Made by a program: the position numbers and the translations under genes. A stretch of 64,000 nt of DNA, taken from positions 1,240,001 through 1,304,000 of the forward strand of contig CBDDGV010000004.1 in assembly GCA_965228005.1 (NCBI GenBank), given 5' to 3'. This document shows, in pieces, positions 61,501 to 64,000 of this stretch. This DNA comes from JBCCXZ01 sp965228005. GTDB taxonomy: Bacteria > Planctomycetota > Planctomycetia > Pirellulales > Lacipirellulaceae. Every line of letters begins with the position of its first letter. Position 1 is the first letter of the stretch. The notes below the pieces were generated by a model. It did no database searches. It was not told the origin of the DNA and saw nothing but the letters and a program-made list of their open reading frames with translations.

Positions 61501-61807
61501 CGTCTACGCCGTGTGGGTGACGATCGGTTTCTTCGAGGTCGAGGAGGCTCCCACTTTGCAAGACTTTGAGACTGCGAATGGGCTAGCGGTAAGTCCAATA
61601 AACAACCCCGATCCAAACAACAAAGCCCTCTACGATAGGGTTTACCCCGACGGTTACGCTCTGGGCCGTGAGGAGGGCAGCGACCTCGGCGCCGAGCAGC
61701 GTGTCCGCGGGTTCTACATGATCGACCGCACGATCCCGGTGGCCTTCGAGCCGGGCGAGGCGCACAACACCGAGCGGGCGGTCCGGTTGCAACGACGAAT
61801 CGAGTAA
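55502..61807 (+). CDS. Giant GspK/PilX-like minor pilin, 2101 residues
   Basis: The N-terminus has a very basic leader (Arg/Gln-rich, 24 residues) then RRRG-VLLLVVLSLLTLFLMI and AGQFRRANRS, the layout of GspK/PilX-type minor pilins that lack Glu5. The rest, about 2050 residues, is very large compared with ordinary GspK (about 300). It carries Asp-rich calcium-type loops: DNDGDGIRDSVWVD, DDDGNGVVDEPYEG and DVDGSGQLDPNDFNYVDRNG. DMDGRLNINAHGS and GRVNLNTIVN resemble GspK helical motifs that often read RLNINTA or PGRVNLNT. It ends the pilin block, 96 bases after prepilin 4. It likely caps the pilus or binds surfaces; that is inference. Confidence 0.82.
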   Translation: MRRQQRQKRVRRLAARRAAQRRRGVLLLVVLSLLTLFLMIATAFLISAGQFRRANRSLAALAEDAANSVSRADFLDEVVGQLLRDTNNADSSLRFHSLLRDLYGNDGLVLDLPIDTMNFGVQRLALTGNQVVELSVQYAQNPGLSQLDDYYNGRVMTFANGDLRGESVRVIDYIVNNSAVPAITCRFRLLWTQTPRTTPPPAPLDDPTLPNPGDRIVINGAPFNGTGVGYDLTAGEPGFPMPPPPPEAILARLTAGEALRPDVDPGVNDNYYETALTPNTSFFLPQNTNIADYLGFAPAGTTQSEAWNSLTALQRAEIEALGYTGWGGSDESYDAVDYQNMALARLPVNPIESVAAGSASLSFTDPITNVTQEMVIPSFHRPALLNYWVNEPTASLPTNPLLLRKAMIRPSWFDHPDFTGSNPDLEQAVRDFAVALRSGGDVEPPSRVLLQNMTYGPWDVDNDGDGIRDSVWVDFGAPVIQGANGKRVKPLAAILCVDMDGRLNINAHGSKDLAGPVSFNQQLANDSTGNPVFSDTLPHGLGYGPADISLAPVVNPLNPTAPVVETPFARLLLGLDNLPGRYGWDGPVGAPLAPADRAPGETFAGGGLQQAEDSYDLIARVRMFQAPLIADTAQLSAYATPPDFSARYALGLNALGQPVYEAFAEQGVYNRLISDSPYEIDLSENAPRGFGENGEGVGIDAPFSLAEMERVLRAYDTDAGSLPSRIWELADGFAPTGSTLNIDELNRWRTLLTTDSYDLPTPATVVPRWMLEGPDSMIPDDDYAFVMGDPDGSGGVILRRPVGATFADLLEYRVRLALNLDGTNIDAPGNRARVRGHMATLLPPELASGQKLDINRPLGNGVDDDGNGVVDEPYEGLALAPTQADGSPWVRVAGIGVGGFPPNAGVRKQIPPTYNSNNTVFWPVMLPVADLNNSSMLDVDGSGQLDPNDFNYVDRNGDGQLTSADALDPGQTMARHLYVLAMTLVDPLPANSPQADRQRRARQLAQWAVNCVDFRDANSVMTAFEYDVNPFDGWDVDGVFEGVRIRRDPANPALTLEVNGSFTSPDDMEDFRGVVFGAERPELLITETLAWHDRNTEDLGGPGAEQPNLGESPTTIQDPNDGETDRDYDQRYRPKGAFFLELYNPWPSTPGVNGDTHALQIRRTQVVDDGVNLAAEASDGSPVWRLAIYKTLPGADEQQIAENAVESMAWDPDAPTQATDPESVLRPSQPMDRSVYFRNVTTDGNAAFEAAELASMDQQDGVEFFTSLQVPSVRPGRFLVVGSGDLQAGQYVAKVGLNARGGQGTRSVVLDPNNSAQPILYREPDGTDVAPVDVQQATSGLTPVRFEDPSRSIADVAVIDQAVEGNNAVERRLTVSEPAAGYPDVTEDGIRWDPDAGDDGTGWYGLGTRSVAIDTPLDDQRAAGNPQPGSWRDGEQRLALQSLVNNNQTTGLVPNFSRVYLQRLANPTLPFHPQANPYLTVDAMSVNVTVFNGRSAQAAAGAAAGEQVWSAAYGPQQEADNNISPSDVNAQQIEFRNSEAAPYFASLQRGYRNFENPSINAAPTPWATEFPTVTPRGVQGQQNRANAGENSLMPSPVSRMPTPQNGRHVFSAMADATLGFMGRPFLAANVDNNPNARQQFNYDPNPTLQMQPNNPYAWLAWNNRPFASAAEVMQVPKNRSSQLLNTYTDRTTVNASERPEAYEPRATGGRLPTWMGGVSTTLPNPVRDSLKTLDGPFGHLPNFFLETDTSGGSRVDGAIAGLHRVLNYLGTTSPYVGTETWLNPATFNAAPTSVDDPRSLLQPPHNRVPTYRDPGRVNLNTIVNADVWDGGILQRQKVDPTLPWDPAANQYVLDPPTDAFNVNIGFGGPFYQDTDPAATAPQFAPTVSLVDTRRGYNSTTGSPLELNGNVPTFFANPFRQPDAAENVPLDAEANRLLWTAADASLLRSENPTPGPTAASSGQPVFAFRNPDAAHNNGDRNSYFRYQPMTRMAGLTTTRSNVYAVWVTIGFFEVEEAPTLQDFETANGLAVSPINNPDPNNKALYDRVYPDGYALGREEGSDLGAEQRVRGFYMIDRTIPVAFEPGEAHNTERAVRLQRRIE

Positions 61808-61814
61808 ACCGGCA

Positions 61815-61852
61815 GGGGCCGGCCCTCGAAAATCGTTGCGGTCGCCGGCCCC
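61815..61852 (+). terminator. GC hairpin after the pilus operon
   Basis: GGGGCCGGC (61815-61823) and GCCGGCCCC (61844-61852) form a perfect 9-bp stem with a 20-base loop, eight bases after the stop of the giant pilin gene. There is no T-run, so termination is uncertain. Confidence 0.4.
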
Positions 61853-61964
61853 GCCAAGGATGATAGGGGCATCGGAACACAGGGGAGGGCCCGGACGGGT
61901 TCCTGCGATGACGGTACAGACACTAAGAAGAGACTCCACAGAACTGGTGCAGAGGAACCCCGCC

Positions 61965-63866
61965 ATGTCAGCGTTCACTACAACGGCCGGCCGTCTGGCG
62001 GGCTGCGTTGTCGCACTCTTGACCTTCACGTCCCTCAACCTTGATTGCCGGGCAGATGTGCAAGGGATCGGCGACATCACACCGTCCATGTCCGATGTCG
62101 ACTTCCAGGGCAATCCCATCACCGTGCCCGACCTGCCTTCCGAGGGAGGAGAACTGGGCGATGACCTCGTCGTCGGCGGGACCGGAATGATGGTCAGCGA
62201 CACGGAATTCGGTTCCCTGATTATCACGAGCCCACTGTTTACTCTGCCACTGCAAGTGGACTCCGCCACCTTCGGCTTCGAAGGCACCGGAGTAGGCATC
62301 GGTACGATTACCGGTTTCCTTTCTGAGCTGAATGTGGCCGGCGGCGATCTCATCGTCGGCGACGAAGGACAAGGCTTCCTCGATATCGAGAGCGGATCGC
62401 TTGTGCGCAACGGTGATGAGTCCGACGGCATGGGCGGCACCAACCCCAACACCGCCGGCAACACCATCATCGGACGCGGCTTCGGCTCCTACGGTGAGAT
62501 CGATATCAACGGCGTCGCCTCCCGGCTGGAAACCGGCAACCTCCAGGTGGGCCTCTTCGGCCAGGGCGTGCTCACGGTTTCCAACCGCGCCTCGGTCGTC
62601 ACCAACGCCTCCAACGGCGCTCAAGACATGGAGACCGGCATCGGCGTCCAGAACGGCGGCGACGGACGCGTGCGCGTCACCGGCCAAGGTTCTCGCTGGC
62701 TGGTCACCAGCACGGCCGGCAACTTCGACCTCGACGTCGGTACCGATCGTGGGACCGGCGACGACGACAACGGCCGCGGCCGCCTCGAGATCTACGATCG
62801 CGGCGTCGTCCAAGTAGGCGAGATCGAAACGCGAGACCCCCCGCAGGAGTTTGATGAGGGCACGGTGCTGGTTAACGAACTCGGCTTCGTCGATCTCCAG
62901 ACCCAGGGCCAGCTCATCACCGAGGATCTCACCAACAACGGCGTCATCCGCGGCGACGGCGTCGTGCTTGCCCGCGGCGACTTTGTGAACGGCCTCACCG
63001 GCGAGATCCGCAACGCCGCCGGGCTCGCCAACCAGCGGGAGTACCTCCTCCTGGGCGACCCCAACGCCACTCTGGTCAACAACAACCTCATCGAATCCAT
63101 CGGCGGCGAGATGGAGTTCCTCTCCGCCGTGGACAACACCCTGGCCGGGGATATCGTCGGCCGCGACGCGATCCTGCGGTTCCAGAACGGGATTACCAGC
63201 ATGGGCGAGATCGGGCTCGCTGGCGATACGACCGTATACGCGGCGCTCGAACTGATGGGCGGCGACCTGTTCTTCTTCGAAGACAGCACGGTCGTCTTCC
63301 GAGGCAGCATCACCGCCGATGCGTCGTCGACGATCTCGACCGTGATCGGCAACGACGAGGCCAACTTCGATGTCGTCGGCGGCGTCACGCTGAACGGCCC
63401 GTTGGGAATCCTCTCCGTTTCCGGCGGAACCAACCCGCAGCCGGGCGACATGTACGACGTGATCGTCGCCACCGACCCGATCGCCGGGGCCTTCTCGAAT
63501 GGCTCTTTCACGACCGGAGGCCTGACCTGGACCTTCGATTACTCCGATCCGAATCGCGTAACGGCGATCGCCGCCGCGGCATTGCCCGCCAACGGGCCGG
63601 ACCTCAATGGCGACGGCTTTGTCGACGCGGCTGACCTAGCTCAGTGGACGGCGAACTTCCCGGTTCCCTCGGGCGCTACAAACGAGCAGGGCGATGTGGA
63701 CGGCGACGGCGATGTCGACCTGTTCGACCTCCTGGATATTCAGATTGCGTTTGGCATGCCGTTCCCGATCGTCGCCGCCGCGGACGTGGTCCCCGAGCCC
63801 ACGGCCGCCGTGCTGATGCTCCTCGGACTCGGTTTCACCTCCGGCCGCCGCGGCCGGAGGGGTTAG
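61965..63866 (+). CDS. Large PEP-CTERM protein with autotransporter-like repeats and dockerin domain
   Basis: 633 residues from ATG 61965, with AGAGGAA upstream; the longer frame is not supported. Signal peptide to about residue 32. The middle consists of repeated beta-strand units in the style of passenger beta-helices (LTVSNRASVVTNASNGAQDM, GRLEIYDRGVVQVGEIETRD). Near the C-terminus a dockerin-type pair is seen: DLNGDGFVDAADLAQWTANF and GDVDGDGDVDLFDLLDIQIA, with Ca2+-binding Asp/Asn positions. It ends in a PEP-CTERM tail, VPEPTAAVLMLLGLGF followed by Arg-rich residues. The protein should be anchored at the surface. Proteins of this type are numerous in planctomycetes; the partner is unknown. 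Confidence 0.88.
   Translation: MSAFTTTAGRLAGCVVALLTFTSLNLDCRADVQGIGDITPSMSDVDFQGNPITVPDLPSEGGELGDDLVVGGTGMMVSDTEFGSLIITSPLFTLPLQVDSATFGFEGTGVGIGTITGFLSELNVAGGDLIVGDEGQGFLDIESGSLVRNGDESDGMGGTNPNTAGNTIIGRGFGSYGEIDINGVASRLETGNLQVGLFGQGVLTVSNRASVVTNASNGAQDMETGIGVQNGGDGRVRVTGQGSRWLVTSTAGNFDLDVGTDRGTGDDDNGRGRLEIYDRGVVQVGEIETRDPPQEFDEGTVLVNELGFVDLQTQGQLITEDLTNNGVIRGDGVVLARGDFVNGLTGEIRNAAGLANQREYLLLGDPNATLVNNNLIESIGGEMEFLSAVDNTLAGDIVGRDAILRFQNGITSMGEIGLAGDTTVYAALELMGGDLFFFEDSTVVFRGSITADASSTISTVIGNDEANFDVVGGVTLNGPLGILSVSGGTNPQPGDMYDVIVATDPIAGAFSNGSFTTGGLTWTFDYSDPNRVTAIAAAALPANGPDLNGDGFVDAADLAQWTANFPVPSGATNEQGDVDGDGDVDLFDLLDIQIAFGMPFPIVAAADVVPEPTAAVLMLLGLGFTSGRRGRRG
63838..63860 (+). terminator. Hairpin over the end of the PEP-CTERM gene
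   Basis: CCTCCGGCCG (63838-63847), a three-base loop, and CGGCCGGAGG (63851-63860) form a perfect 10-bp stem inside the last codons, which code the Arg-rich tail. No T-run follows; it may slow or stabilise the transcript. Confidence 0.35.
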
Positions 63867-63900
63867 GACGCGTCGGCCGCACGCCGGAAAGGAGTCTCGC

Positions 63901-64000
63901 TTGGCGGAAGAAACGAAGCGCGGCCTGCCTTCGGCCGGCGAGTGGATCGGGTTTGCGGTGCTGGCCGGTTTCGTGCTGCTGCTCTACCGCTCCGGCGGCG
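63901..64000 (+). CDS. Start of a membrane protein, cut by window edge
   Basis: A TTG at 63901 follows AAAGGAG with a six-base spacer. The first 33 codons read MAEETKRGLPSAGEWIGFAV and continue as a hydrophobic helix (LAGFVLLLYRSGG), with no stop to the window end. The gene lies 34 bases after a PEP-CTERM gene, so an exosortase or related sorting protein is conceivable, but too little sequence is present to say. Confidence 0.6.
   Translation, partial: MAEETKRGLPSAGEWIGFAVLAGFVLLLYRSGG

Noticed and set aside
1..64000. CRISPR arrays, rRNA genes, riboswitches
   Set aside because: No regularly spaced direct repeats, rRNA-like stretches or recognisable riboswitch cores were seen.

Overview
The window comes from a high-GC planctomycete, most likely of the Pirellulales/Lacipirellulaceae type. 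The clues are PEP-CTERM sorting tails, dockerin-like repeats, a large multiheme c-type cytochrome, planctomycete-style pilB/pilT/pilC and prepilin genes, a glucosyl-3-phosphoglycerate synthase, and many palindromic intergenic repeats. This placement is inference from gene content; no 16S or ribosomal marker is present.

Left flank (1-2419): a truncated octaheme cytochrome gene on the minus strand and a tRNA-Met(CAU). Integrated element (about 2447-27188): a tyrosine integrase overlaps the 3' end of the tRNA. A near-perfect 50-bp copy of the tRNA 3' half lies at 27139-27188, so about 24.7 kb looks like a genomic island. It carries an iteron-like array beside a truncated AAA ATPase, an hsdM relic, a LuxR-type regulator, a PEP-CTERM protein, a vanadium-haloperoxidase-like protein and a SulP transporter. 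It also holds one IS4 and one IS5 element, and a minus-strand operon-like run of HlyD, FUSC, DUF1656, TrkH, Na+/H+ antiporter and phenolic acid decarboxylase. An outer-membrane efflux protein, a Cys-rich secreted protein and a K+ channel lie nearby. I read the run as an AaeXAB-like aromatic-acid efflux system combined with decarboxylation and ion homeostasis.

Middle (27300-30570): two overlapping genes that look like the two halves of a photolyase/cryptochrome in swapped order, a PHP-type phosphatase, tRNA-Arg(CCU), and a DUF2513-like protein closed by a strong terminator. Next (30600-42629) is a long plus-strand gene train. Its first half (two glycosyltransferases, HAD phosphatase, GH13_18 phosphorylase, GpgS) fits synthesis and turnover of a glucosylglycerate-type compatible solute. 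Its second half (FAD oxidoreductase, DUF1365, cyclopropane synthase, DUF1295, methyltransferase) fits lipid acyl-chain modification.

Right part (43427-61807): a type IV pilus/type II secretion-like operon with two PilB/GspE ATPases, PilT, PilC, four prepilin-like proteins and a giant GspK-like protein of 2101 residues. Three consecutive prepilin genes carry palindromic repeats inside their leader-peptide codons, and in two of them the start codon itself lies in a shared 18-bp repeat. The window ends with a large PEP-CTERM/dockerin protein and the start of a membrane protein cut by the edge.
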